36,388 nt of DNA from Desulfobacterales bacterium (lineage in GTDB: Bacteria > Desulfobacterota > Desulfobacteria > Desulfobacterales > C00003060), in the NCBI GenBank assembly GCA_030616425.1, contig JAUWXJ010000003.1:1-36388 (forward strand), read 5' to 3'. The number at the start of each line of letters is the position of its first letter. The stretch's first letter is position 1. Below are positions 35,966 through 36,388 of the stretch, in pieces. The notes below the pieces were generated by a model. The model had not been told where the DNA came from. It saw only the letters and a program-made list of their open reading frames with translations, and made no database searches. The translations under genes were made by a program, and so were the position numbers.

Positions 35966-36388
35966 ATGAAACAGTTGAAAAAGGATGTGCAGGCCGTAAC
36001 CAAGGAACTCAAGGCACTTGTAAAGAAGGCAGAAAGAGTGACAAAGGCGGTTGCCAAACTTGGGAAGGGTCAAGCTGCTAAGAAGCGTAAACCTAAGGCT
36101 AAAACTAAAGCCAGGAAAAAGGCCCCTGCAAAGAGAGCTGTTGCCAAGAGAAAAGCAGGTGCTAAGAAGAAAGTGGCTGCCAAGAAAAGAGTTGCCAGAA
36201 AGAAAGTTGCCAGAAAGAAAGTTGCCAAGAAAAAAGTAGCCAGAAAAAAAGTTGCCAAGAAAAAAGTGGCTAAGAAGAAAGTAGCCAAGAAGAAGGTAGC
36301 TAAGAAAAAGGCAGCTGGTTTGACCGCCACTGATAAGGTCCTGAGGATTATCAAGAGGTCGAAGAAGGGTGTTGATGCTCCCACGCTG
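35966..36388 (+). CDS. Histone H1-like Lys/Ala/Arg-rich DNA-binding protein, truncated by right window edge
   Basis: Frame from ATG 35966 is open to the window end (141 codons): MKQLKKDVQAVTKELKALVKKAERVTKAVAKLG...KKVARKKVARKKVAKKKVARKKVAKKKVAKKK...AAGLTATDKVLRIIKRSKKGVDAPTL; RBS aggagg; not in the ORF track because it has no stop in the window. Confidence 0.85.
   Translation, partial: MKQLKKDVQAVTKELKALVKKAERVTKAVAKLGKGQAAKKRKPKAKTKARKKAPAKRAVAKRKAGAKKKVAAKKRVARKKVARKKVAKKKVARKKVAKKKVAKKKVAKKKVAKKKAAGLTATDKVLRIIKRSKKGVDAPTL

Noticed and set aside
36070-36384. Minus-strand 104-aa ORF of FLATFFLATFFLATFF repeats
   Set aside because: Antisense mirror of the Lys/Ala-rich H1-like repeat; no independent coding support.
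1-36388. tRNA or rRNA genes
   Set aside because: No convincing cloverleaf/T-loop or rRNA signature seen by eye; tRNAscan-SE/Infernal would be decisive.

Overview
Accessory-rich chromosomal window, probably from a Desulfobacterota (deltaproteobacterial) genome; that taxonomic guess rests on gene content and style only. The left ~4 kb looks like a remodelled defence locus. A 5' remnant resembling the N-terminus of a type III R-M Mod protein and a 3' remnant resembling the C-terminus of a type III Res protein flank an intact pair: a free-standing RadC N-terminal (UPF0758/HhH) domain, and an 853-aa Zn-motif DNA methyltransferase with a C-terminal ExE nuclease-like domain. This is my best candidate for an undescribed system. 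The rest of the window holds:
- a TPR/NTF2-like protein, a PAS hybrid histidine kinase, a small DUF5989 protein, UDPGP-type uridylyltransferase, Yip1-like protein, MBL hydrolase, IlvE, a PPC/DUF296 protein and an orphan HicB
- a metallophosphoesterase whose catalytic DxH motif appears interrupted by an in-frame palindrome
- YqgE, a divergent HisF, and two tandem B12-binding radical SAM proteins
- a c-di-GMP-like cluster: REC-GAF-degenerate GGDEF, a GspE/MshE-like ATPase with a novel C-terminus, and an HD-GYP protein
- an outer-membrane protein gene broken by an in-frame UGA at an apparent Trp position
- NYN, ParB and ParA, an M48-TPR protease overlapping tail-to-tail with an EF-G paralogue, a GerMN lipoprotein-like protein, and HU followed by a histone H1-like Lys/Ala repeat protein cut by the window edge.
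Several non-coding repeats are described: IS200/IS605-like right-end relics, paired hairpins, 23-bp iterated repeats and nested palindromes. All family calls are by eye from the translations; no searches were run.
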